From Halanaerobiaceae bacterium (GTDB taxonomy: Bacteria > Bacillota > Halanaerobiia > Halanaerobiales > DTU029): a DNA stretch of 6,892 bases. The stretch spans positions 1-6,892 of the forward strand of contig JAAYLO010000172.1 of the NCBI GenBank assembly GCA_012521855.1, read 5' to 3'. Below are positions 1 to 5,666 of this stretch, one piece after another; positions within the stretch are counted from its first letter, which is position 1, and each line of letters opens with the position of its first letter. A model generated the notes under the pieces. It saw only the letters and a list, made by a program, of their open reading frames with translations. It had not been told where the DNA came from and made no database searches. The translations under genes and the position numbers were made by a program.

Positions 1-439
1 GGGCAATATAACATAAAAAGGGAATATCAATACACTCAAAAGAAGCAATCTTAAACGCCGGCATACCCAGTTCATCCAGCTGGTCAACTGCCTCATAATC
101 AAAAGGGGTGGAGAGGAAGATAATCCCCTTTTGCTCTGCATAATCCTTCAATTCCTCCTGCCATTCCCTGGGCAGCTCCAGACCCTTATATAAATCATAG
201 AGATTATCGGCAGTATCATATTCATCCCCCAGTATCATTATTTCATCATCGGTCCTGGCTGCAATTTTATCTGCAGTGAAGGTCTGAAACTTCACCGCAT
301 CTGCCCCGGCTTCCACAGCTGCATCTATCAGCTTTCTGGCCTGTTCCAGATTGCCGTCATGATTACTGCCGGCTTCGGCGATGATGAAAACAGGATGCTC
401 ATCCCCAAGATACTTGTTATCTATCTTTACAGAGTTCAT
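1..439 (-). CDS. NeuB/PseI/SpsE-family nonulosonic acid synthase, N-terminal part (3' end beyond window)
   Basis: The frame is open from ATG at 439 to the left edge, giving 146 residues without a stop; the family is usually about 340-360 residues, so less than half is visible. Members condense phosphoenolpyruvate with an N-acetyl hexosamine to make sialic, legionaminic or pseudaminic acid in the cytoplasm. Visible signatures are FIIAEAGSNHDGN (residues 18-30), then an A-rich helix and GADAVKFQTF (about 45-54), FLSTPFDYE (about 107-115) and FKIASFE (about 130-136), all in the TIM-barrel domain. The SFE form of the last motif is closer to my memory of PseI and SpsE proteins than to classical NeuB (SGE), but the substrate cannot be fixed. 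The start is supported by AAGGAG eight bases upstream, directly after the methyltransferase stop (13-base gap at 440-453 counted to the stop codon). Composition is about 45% GC, well above the preceding gene. The C-terminal SAF (antifreeze-like) domain would lie outside the window. Confidence 0.9.
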   Translation of the reverse strand, partial: MNSVKIDNKYLGDEHPVFIIAEAGSNHDGNLEQARKLIDAAVEAGADAVKFQTFTADKIAARTDDEIMILGDEYDTADNLYDLYKGLELPREWQEELKDYAEQKGIIFLSTPFDYEAVDQLDELGMPAFKIASFECIDIPFLCYIA

Positions 440-447
440 TTTCTGCA

Positions 448-453
448 CTCCTT
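448..453 (-). promoter_or_regulatory. Ribosome binding site of the nonulosonic acid synthase
   Basis: AAGGAG on the minus strand, eight bases before ATG 439 and directly after the TGA of the methyltransferase. It fixes the start of the truncated synthase gene, which has no stop inside the window. Confidence 0.8.
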
Positions 454-1107
454 TCAATTCTTCCTGAAATACATAAAGGCTGATCTGCCAAAACCAACCT
501 GAGCGAGACATTCATATAATTTATATAGTTTTTCGCCCTTCAAAGCAGACTCAAAATTAGATACAAAGGGAGATACTTTTTCTTTATCTTTTTTGTTGGA
601 ATAAAAATCTATTCCACCTAAAAGCAAAAATTCCAATGGAAAATTTGAACGTCTATAGACTTCTTCAAAACCAATTCTCTCTAAAAGCCTGTTTAAACTA
701 TCAAAATTAATATAATTGATATGATCAGGGAAAGCAACCCAGGCAGGTTTACCTCCATGATAATCCATATAAGCCAGGTGCCCATCACTGAAATCATTAG
801 GCACACAGATCCTGATTACTCCACCTGTTACCAAAGCATTATAGGCATTTTTTAAGAACTGGATAGGATTTCGTAAATGCTCAAGAACAAATTGAACATT
901 AATAAATGACAAATCCTTAATTTGTCCAAAATTAAAATCCTCGATACTACTGTTATATATATTTATATTAAAAGCCTTTAAATATTTGCTGGCATCTATA
1001 CTTGGTTCAACTGCATGAACAACCCAACTTTTTAGTTGAAAAAACTTTGACAAAAGATTATTCCCTGCCCCAATATCAAGCATTGTTTTAAAAGGAGTCC
1101 TTTTCAA
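454..1107 (-). CDS. SAM-binding catalytic fragment of the methyltransferase, up to 217 codons
   Basis: This frame holds the class I methyltransferase fold: motif I as LDIGAGNN (residues 10-17 from TTG 1107), an acidic residue ending strand 2 in AVEPS (about 33-37), and a VLEHLRNPIQFL segment followed by GGVIRICVPND, typical of motif post-III. In motif I the third glycine of the usual GxGxG pattern is Asn, which is tolerated in some members. The frame is open upstream of TTG 1107 to a TAA at 1168-1170 and that stretch matches the missing linker, so TTG 1107 is probably not the natural start; it has only a weak AAGG element eight bases upstream. If made alone, the protein would have the SAM site but lack the N-terminal segment. 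It ends 14 bases before the synthase start. Composition is about 32% GC. Confidence 0.7.
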   Translation of the reverse strand: MKRTPFKTMLDIGAGNNLLSKFFQLKSWVVHAVEPSIDASKYLKAFNINIYNSSIEDFNFGQIKDLSFINVQFVLEHLRNPIQFLKNAYNALVTGGVIRICVPNDFSDGHLAYMDYHGGKPAWVAFPDHINYINFDSLNRLLERIGFEEVYRRSNFPLEFLLLGGIDFYSNKKDKEKVSPFVSNFESALKGEKLYKLYECLAQVGFGRSAFMYFRKN

Positions 1108-1160
1108 CTCTTCTACCTTTTTATAAATTCTATCGAATAATTTTGAATTAGAAAGCTGCT

Positions 1161-1352
1161 CTATTTTTTAGTTATATACTCTTCTGTAACTATATCATAA
1201 TTAAAGGGTTTAACCTCTCTATAGTAATCATTTTTATAAAAATTATCTAATTCACTTTTCGATGGTATCGGATATATATGTTTAAATCCACATTCTTTAC
1301 ATTCAATAATCTTACGACCATTATATTTGATATGCTCATCATAACTATGCAT
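1161..1352 (-). CDS. N-terminal fragment of the methyltransferase (Cys-pair segment), 63 codons
   Basis: This frame starts at ATG 1352 and stops at TAG 1161-1163. It encodes 63 residues with C18-K-E-C21-G followed by H25 and YPIP (27-30), then a segment of the form LxxFYxxxYY (35-44). That pattern is the usual opening of many glycan-locus SAM methyltransferases, often a small metal-binding knuckle; only one Cys pair is present here. GGAGGG (1358-1363) lies five bases before ATG 1352, so this start is preferred over ATG 1370 and TTG 1373, which lack a ribosome binding site. The first eight bases overlap the end of the HAD gene, which fits translational coupling. On its own the fragment has no catalytic domain. 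Confidence 0.7.
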   Translation of the reverse strand: MHSYDEHIKYNGRKIIECKECGFKHIYPIPSKSELDNFYKNDYYREVKPFNYDIVTEEYITKK

Positions 1353-2049
1353 CCTTGCCCTCCCCAACATCAAACTTTAGTAATTCTTTTAATGCATATA
1401 AACTATAAATCTCCTTGTCAGCTTCATATTCTGCAATCATCCTTTTCTCTATGTGCATACCTTCTTCCCTTAACACCCTGATTGTTTTCATCCCCAGTTT
1501 TCTCGCTCCTATAAAGTCTTTCAACGGATTATCTCCTATATAGACAGCTTCACCTGCCTGTATCTGAAAGGTCTCTAAAAGCTTTAAATAGGCAAAAGGA
1601 GCGGGTTTTCTTTTATCGATTCCAAAATCATCAGTGACAATGATTTCATCAACCAGATCAATTAAACTAAGGGCTTTAATCTTATTCCACTGTACCAGGG
1701 AATTACCGTCTGTTATTATACCTGTCTTATATTTTTTCTCCCTTTTCAGTTTCTTAAGTATATACTCTGCATCTTCATAAAGCTGTATTCCCTCCGGAAT
1801 GTGGGAACGGTATACAGCCAGCATTCTTTCCACTTCATCCAGGGGAAGAGAAAAATTCTCCAGGGTCAGGTCAAAGACCTTTCCCAGCCCTTCCATCTCC
1901 AGGATATCGAGCTGCAGTTGATAAAATTCTTCCTCAGAAACCCCATATTTAGAACTTATATACCTGCTGACTGCCCTGAAACCGCTTTTTACATAATCCA
2001 GTTCATAATAGAGAGTATCATCAAGGTCAAAAATAACTGCTTTAATCAT
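1345..2049 (-). CDS. HAD-superfamily phosphohydrolase (subfamily IA type)
   Basis: The 234-residue protein carries all four HAD motifs: FDLDDT with nucleophile D8 and D10 (7-12), Thr in IITDGN (111-116), Lys in RKPAP (K148) and IGDNPLKD (171-178). The helical insertion between residues about 15 and 85 is a C1-type cap, as in phosphoglycolate phosphatase and YjjG-like enzymes. It should be a soluble phosphatase acting on a small phosphorylated substrate. In context the substrate could be a sugar phosphate or a nonulosonate 9-phosphate made by the downstream synthase; mammalian Neu5Ac-9-phosphate phosphatase belongs to the same HAD branch. This is inference. ATG 2049 follows AGGTG by six bases. 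The gene lies 36 bases after the ATP-grasp stop and its last eight bases overlap the methyltransferase start. GC is about 40% in the sampled middle. Confidence 0.92.
   Translation of the reverse strand: MIKAVIFDLDDTLYYELDYVKSGFRAVSRYISSKYGVSEEEFYQLQLDILEMEGLGKVFDLTLENFSLPLDEVERMLAVYRSHIPEGIQLYEDAEYILKKLKREKKYKTGIITDGNSLVQWNKIKALSLIDLVDEIIVTDDFGIDKRKPAPFAYLKLLETFQIQAGEAVYIGDNPLKDFIGARKLGMKTIRVLREEGMHIEKRMIAEYEADKEIYSLYALKELLKFDVGEGKDA
1358..1363 (-). promoter_or_regulatory. Ribosome binding site of the methyltransferase, inside the HAD gene
   Basis: GGAGGG on the minus strand, five bases before ATG 1352. It lies within the last codons of the HAD gene and decides between ATG 1352 and the unsupported starts at 1370 and 1373. 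Its location implies that ribosomes finishing the HAD gene re-initiate on the methyltransferase. Confidence 0.65.
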
Positions 2050-2085
2050 TTTCTACACCTGTAAATTCTAAATAATTTTAATGTC

Positions 2086-3075
2086 TTAAAGACAATTATC
2101 TTTTTTTTCGAGATCTTTGATATTCATGAATACTGCTGTATCATACCTTAACATAACTAAACCGTCCTGGAACTCACCTATGAAAGGTTCTATTTTTTCA
2201 CCCTTTAACATCTTATAGATCAATAAAGGATAATTTACACCCGCCTGATAGGAAAGAGGGACTCCTCCTCCAAAACGTGGATTGACCTCAATCAGCTTTA
2301 TCTCTCCACCGGGAAGAACTTTGGCCTGGAGATTGGCCGGGCCGATGATGCCCAAATCTTCTATAACCCTTACAGCAAGTTCAATTAACATATCATTTCT
2401 GACTGTCACCGCTTTACTTACTTCACCCGCCCTGACCTCCAGCCTTTTCCGCGGAACTGCAGATAAAACCCTGCCTTCCAGGTCAGATAGAGTATCTATA
2501 GTGTATTCATCACCGGCAAGATATTCCTGGATAATAATATCTTCCATGGTCTTAATATAAAACTTCAGCTCTTCCTCTGTATTTATCTTCCTGGAATTCT
2601 GGCTGCCCTGCCCCTTACGGGGTTTTATAAACAAGGGATATGGCAAATCCCCATAATTCTGTCTTAATTCCTCCGGTAAAAAAGTCTCCGGTACAGGTAT
2701 GCCTTTTTCCCTGAAATATTGATAAAGCCTGTATTTATCCTTACAGAGCTCAATGATCTCAGCACTGGATAAAAGTAATATAATACCCTTTTCATCTATG
2801 AGGTCTCTGGCCTGATTGAAGACCGGAAAGCTTTGCTCCAGTAAAGGTATGATTGCCTTTATATCTTCTTCTTCACAGATCTTTAAAATGGTTTCTATAT
2901 AATTATCATCAGTTATCCCTGGAGTAAGGCAATACTTATCTGCCTCATACAGGGCAGGGGCCAGAGGGCTTTTGTCAGTTACTATCACCTTGGCACCTAT
3001 TTTATTTAATTCTTCTTTAAATATTTTTGTCAATGCCCCGCGGCGCCCGATAGTTGTAATTGATATGTTTGACAC
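2086..3075 (-). CDS. ATP-grasp ligase (carbamoyl-phosphate-synthase-like)
   Basis: The 329-residue protein has the ATP-grasp layout: a Rossmann-like pre-ATP-grasp domain (1-115), then the ATP-binding domain with PLFIKPRKGQGSQ (147-159, K151 as a nucleotide-binding Lys), IIQEYLAGDE (181-190) and the metal-binding signature EVNPRFGGG (263-271). These enzymes activate a carboxylate as an acyl phosphate and join it to an amine or another nucleophile. The acceptor cannot be read from sequence; in a glycan locus, adding an amino acid or similar acid to an amino sugar, or amidating a sugar acid, is plausible. The start is GTG 3075, supported by GAGGTG seven bases upstream. It lies 31 bases after glf and 36 before the HAD gene. 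GC is about 44% against about 28% in glf, a sharp change. A run of eight A near the 3' end encodes Glu-Lys-Lys. Confidence 0.9.
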   Translation of the reverse strand: MSNISITTIGRRGALTKIFKEELNKIGAKVIVTDKSPLAPALYEADKYCLTPGITDDNYIETILKICEEEDIKAIIPLLEQSFPVFNQARDLIDEKGIILLLSSAEIIELCKDKYRLYQYFREKGIPVPETFLPEELRQNYGDLPYPLFIKPRKGQGSQNSRKINTEEELKFYIKTMEDIIIQEYLAGDEYTIDTLSDLEGRVLSAVPRKRLEVRAGEVSKAVTVRNDMLIELAVRVIEDLGIIGPANLQAKVLPGGEIKLIEVNPRFGGGVPLSYQAGVNYPLLIYKMLKGEKIEPFIGEFQDGLVMLRYDTAVFMNIKDLEKKDNCL

Positions 3076-3082
3076 TAAAGTA

Positions 3083-3088
3083 CACCTC
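3083..3088 (-). promoter_or_regulatory. Ribosome binding site supporting a GTG start (ATP-grasp gene)
   Basis: GAGGTG on the minus strand, seven bases before GTG 3075. No in-frame ATG lies near it, and the protein's first strand (ISITTIG) begins right after the GTG, so the non-ATG start is well supported. Confidence 0.7.
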
Positions 3089-3106
3089 TATAGCTTTATT
3101 TTGTTC

Positions 3107-4189
3107 TCAACCTTCTACTTCTTTAACTAACTCAATAGCATCTTTTATAACTACATCCATATTCGCATATTTATATTTAGCCAATCTACCAACAAAGTAT
3201 ATATTATCTAATTTATCTGCTTCCTTCTTATATAAATTATATAAATCTACATTTTCCTTTCTAGGTATAGGGTAATAAGGTTCCCCCTCTTCCTTGGGAT
3301 ATTCTTTTACTATAGTGGTCTTCATTGATTTTTGTCCAGTTAAATGTTTAAACTCAGTAATTCTGGTGAAATCATAATCATTGGGATAGTTAACCGTCCC
3401 TACCTGTTGATAATATTTCTGATCTAGTGTTTCAAACTTAAATTCTAAAGATCTATATGGGAGTTTACCATATTTATAGTCGAAGAAATAATCTATTGGT
3501 CCGGTATATATCATTTTCTTATACTCTATCCAATTCACTACTTCTTTATAATCAGTTTTTAAAAGAATACATATATTCTCATGAACAAGCATATTATTTA
3601 TCATATTAGTATATCCGTTAATTGGTATACCTTGATATTTATCAGTAAAATACCTATCATCCCGGTTATATCTTATAGGAATTCTTGCCGTCACTTCTTT
3701 ATCCAATTCTTCAGGATACAAATCCCATTGCTTTTTAGTGTATCCTTTAAAGAATAATTCATATAGTTCTACACCTACTTTACTAATAACCATATCGCGA
3801 GAATTATTTATTTCAATATCCTCTTTAACCTTATTGAAAAAATGAGGAATAGTAAATGAATTGTAATTGGTATTATATAATTTGTTTATAGTATCGAGAT
3901 TGATTGGCATCGGTAAATATTGGCCATTAACATAACTAAGTACTCTATGTTGGTAATTTCTCCATTCAGTGAACCTTGATAGAAAATCCCAAACATCTTT
4001 ATAATTAGTATGAAAAATATGAGGTCCATATTTATGAACTAAAATACCATGTTCGTTATAATAATCATAGACATTTCCACCTGGATGTAACCTTTTTTCA
4101 ATAACTAATATTTTCTTACCGAATTCCGCTAAAAGTCTGGCTGAAGTCGTTCCTGCTAACCCTGAGCCTACTATTAGATAATCAAACAT
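3107..4189 (-). CDS. glf: UDP-galactopyranose mutase
   Basis: This 360-residue flavoenzyme interconverts UDP-galactopyranose and UDP-galactofuranose in the cytoplasm, supplying Galf for surface glycans. The N-terminus has the FAD dinucleotide fold VGSGLAG (7-13) with the acidic E31 ending strand 2, then HPGGN (35-39) and the highly diagnostic HKYGPHIFHT (52-61). Further family hallmarks are IPIRYNRDDRYF followed by QGIPINGYT, TRITEFKHL with a probable substrate-phosphate-binding Arg, and the C-terminal GRLAKYKYANMDVVI, which contacts the flavin and substrate. Length matches bacterial Glf (about 365-385). ATG 4189 is preceded by AAGGAGGT, an almost perfect Shine-Dalgarno sequence. It begins 26 bases after the small membrane protein and ends 31 bases before the ATP-grasp gene. 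GC is only about 28% in the sampled part, consistent with horizontal spread of such genes. Confidence 0.97.
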   Translation of the reverse strand: MFDYLIVGSGLAGTTSARLLAEFGKKILVIEKRLHPGGNVYDYYNEHGILVHKYGPHIFHTNYKDVWDFLSRFTEWRNYQHRVLSYVNGQYLPMPINLDTINKLYNTNYNSFTIPHFFNKVKEDIEINNSRDMVISKVGVELYELFFKGYTKKQWDLYPEELDKEVTARIPIRYNRDDRYFTDKYQGIPINGYTNMINNMLVHENICILLKTDYKEVVNWIEYKKMIYTGPIDYFFDYKYGKLPYRSLEFKFETLDQKYYQQVGTVNYPNDYDFTRITEFKHLTGQKSMKTTIVKEYPKEEGEPYYPIPRKENVDLYNLYKKEADKLDNIYFVGRLAKYKYANMDVVIKDAIELVKEVEG

Positions 4190-4215
4190 GGTATACCTCC
4201 TTCACAAAATACGTA

Positions 4216-4710
4216 TTAATTAATATCTTCTTTTTTTATAAAGAACAAAAATATCGGCAAAAATAAACCTATAATCAGCGAAGATATAAATGTACAGATG
4301 AGAGAAACAACTGATATTAGTATACTTTTCATATTCATAAACAATATTTGAGGAATATTTACTTCCTTTAATTCAGATACTACATTACAGATAATTCTCT
4401 TCCTGGCTTTTATTGACAAAGAATAATTTAAAACATTCAAAAACCCTGCACCTGTAATATTTGTTACGGGGATGATGACAATTTCAAATCTTTTATCCTT
4501 TAATTCATTCACTTTATTTCTATATTTAAAGCTATCCTTATATGGATAGGTATAAATATTTTTAATCCATTTATATTTTTCTGCTAATTTAACCCCATGT
4601 TCATGTGTTAAAAGATTTATATTATAATCTTTAAATTCTTCTTTAATTGCAACAATATTTTTATCTAACTGTTGAAAGCTAACAGAACGAATTATTAGTA
4701 GTTCCTTCAT
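4216..4710 (-). CDS. Small Rossmann-like protein with hydrophobic C-terminus; possible GT-B half-domain
   Basis: I do not recognise this 164-residue protein as a named family. Its opening KELLIIRSVSFQQLD, then alternating strands and helices, LLTHEHGVKLAEKY and EIVIIPVTNITGAGFLN, resembles the N-terminal half of family 9 (heptosyltransferase-like) glycosyltransferases. The C-terminal nucleotide-sugar-binding half is absent. Instead, residues about 129-158 are strongly hydrophobic, enough for one long or two short membrane segments, ending in KKEDIN. It may therefore be a membrane-anchored accessory protein of the glycan machinery, or a degenerate transferase; both are inference. The start is ATG 4710, seven bases after AGGAGG. 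An in-frame ATG at 4767 would add 19 residues but overlaps the preceding gene and has no comparable site. Gaps are 31 bases upstream and 26 downstream. Confidence 0.75.
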   Translation of the reverse strand: MKELLIIRSVSFQQLDKNIVAIKEEFKDYNINLLTHEHGVKLAEKYKWIKNIYTYPYKDSFKYRNKVNELKDKRFEIVIIPVTNITGAGFLNVLNYSLSIKARKRIICNVVSELKEVNIPQILFMNMKSILISVVSLICTFISSLIIGLFLPIFLFFIKKEDIN

Positions 4711-4717
4711 TAATTCT

Positions 4718-4723
4718 CCTCCT
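4718..4723 (-). promoter_or_regulatory. Ribosome binding site deciding the start of the small hydrophobic protein
   Basis: AGGAGG on the minus strand, seven bases before ATG 4710. It favours the 164-residue form over a 183-residue form starting at ATG 4767 within the end of the upstream glycosyltransferase gene. Confidence 0.8.
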
Positions 4724-4741
4724 TTTAAACTTTGTCTATCT

Positions 4742-5653
4742 TTATCTATAAAAAGAAAATGAAACATTAAAAGGTATTCTTAAATTTTTTGCTAAATCTC
4801 TGGAAACTGGACTTCTTTTTCCTTTTAATTTACTAATATTTTTAAAAGCTGAGAACATAGCTTTAATATAAATAAAGGTTTTCTGTTCTAATGATGAATA
4901 AAAACAGTTATATATCAATTCTATAGTAAGCCTGATAACCATATCTAAAGGATAGTTTTTCCATATCAACCAGAAAGCATTGCGAGTATAATAATATGGT
5001 GCCCTCCATGACTTTCTGTTTTTAGGTGAATACTTGTGATATGATATAATATCAGAAAAAAAATTGATTTGATATCCCTTATTTAAAATTCTAAAAGCAG
5101 TATCTTGTTCATTCCAATAAAGGAAAAATTCTTCCGGATAATAACCAACCTCTTCTAATAATTTTCTCCTTACACCAGCACCAGCTCCATTAAATGCCAT
5201 TAGATATTGATCTGATTCTGCAACATTAGTTTTCTCATTTTGATCAGTTAATGCATCTTGAGCTATTTTTTTCACCTCATCATAGTTATAAAAATTCCTC
5301 ACATCAAAGGCTACTAATCCTAATTTTTCATTTTCCTGGAACCTCTCTACCATTTTCCCAATAGCATCTGGAGCGGGGAAAGAATCATCATCAAGTATTA
5401 CAATATATTCACCTGAAGCATTTTTAAAACCAATATTGTAGGCTTCAATGCCTATATTATTGTACATTTGTATTAATTTAACTTCAGGATACTCTTTTTT
5501 TATCATCTCTACTGTACCATCTGTAGAATTGTTGTCAACTACAATCACTTCTAAATTGCCATAATCTATTTTTCTAATGTTTTTCAAGCTTTCTCTAATA
5601 TCTTCTTTTCTATTCCAACAGATAGTTACTATACTTACCAATGGTCTATCCAT
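4742..5653 (-). CDS. Family 2 glycosyltransferase (rhamnosyltransferase-like)
   Basis: The 303-residue protein is a GT-A fold transferase that would pass an activated sugar to a growing lipid-linked glycan at the inner membrane face. The opening VSIVTICWNRKEDI (6-19), the VIVVDNNSTDGT block (37-47), the metal-binding DDD (88-90) in IVILDDDSF, FNGAGAGVRR (154-163) and the catalytic-base region WNEQDTAFRI (180-189) are all typical of WbbL-like GT2 enzymes. There is no clear transmembrane helix; the C-terminal 60 residues are basic and amphipathic, which would suit peripheral membrane binding. The donor is unknown; UDP-galactofuranose is possible because glf follows two genes later, but rhamnose or another sugar is equally open. 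ATG 5653 follows AGGGGG by seven bases, placed directly after the upstream stop. GC is low. Confidence 0.93.
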   Translation of the reverse strand: MDRPLVSIVTICWNRKEDIRESLKNIRKIDYGNLEVIVVDNNSTDGTVEMIKKEYPEVKLIQMYNNIGIEAYNIGFKNASGEYIVILDDDSFPAPDAIGKMVERFQENEKLGLVAFDVRNFYNYDEVKKIAQDALTDQNEKTNVAESDQYLMAFNGAGAGVRRKLLEEVGYYPEEFFLYWNEQDTAFRILNKGYQINFFSDIISYHKYSPKNRKSWRAPYYYTRNAFWLIWKNYPLDMVIRLTIELIYNCFYSSLEQKTFIYIKAMFSAFKNISKLKGKRSPVSRDLAKNLRIPFNVSFSFYR

Positions 5654-5666
5654 TTCTATTCCCCCT

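Larger units (their letters stand above)
454..1352 (-). pseudogene. Class I SAM-dependent methyltransferase split by a one-base frameshift
   Basis: Two consecutive frames encode the two halves of one recognisable protein. The first (1161-1352) carries the short Cys-containing N-terminal segment common in methyltransferases of polysaccharide loci; the second (454-1107 and its upstream extension) carries the SAM-binding domain. The break is in a run of six A on the minus strand (1164-1169), where the first frame reads Lys-Lys-stop. One extra A there would give a continuous protein of 299 residues, joining ITKK to IEQLSNSKLFDRIYKK and then to the catalytic domain with no residue missing. The joined length is normal for this family. 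The break may be a real mutation, a homopolymer sequencing error, or a slippage site that still yields some full-length protein. Sugar or amino O/N-methylation of the glycan is the likely role, by context only. Confidence 0.8.

Noticed and set aside
2050..2085. Terminator or promoter in the largest intergenic gap
   Set aside because: The 36 bases contain no GC-rich hairpin followed by T and no convincing -35/-10 pair, only an AT-rich spacer with the AGGTG ribosome binding site.
2100..2109. Run of eight A (minus strand) near the end of the ATP-grasp gene as a second slippage switch
   Set aside because: A -1 slip there reaches a stop almost at once and changes only the last few residues, so no functional consequence is expected.
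1278..3275. Plus-strand open frames at 1278-1481, 1801-2064, 2282-2560 and 3060-3275
   Set aside because: Each lies opposite a well-supported minus-strand gene, has low-complexity or Ser/Leu/Ile-rich translation typical of antisense shadows, and shows no recognisable domain.
4711..4767. ATG 4767 as the start of the small hydrophobic protein
   Set aside because: It overlaps the end of the GT2 gene and the residues MFHFLFIDKDRQ do not look like part of the fold, while ATG 4710 has a strong AGGAGG at ideal spacing.
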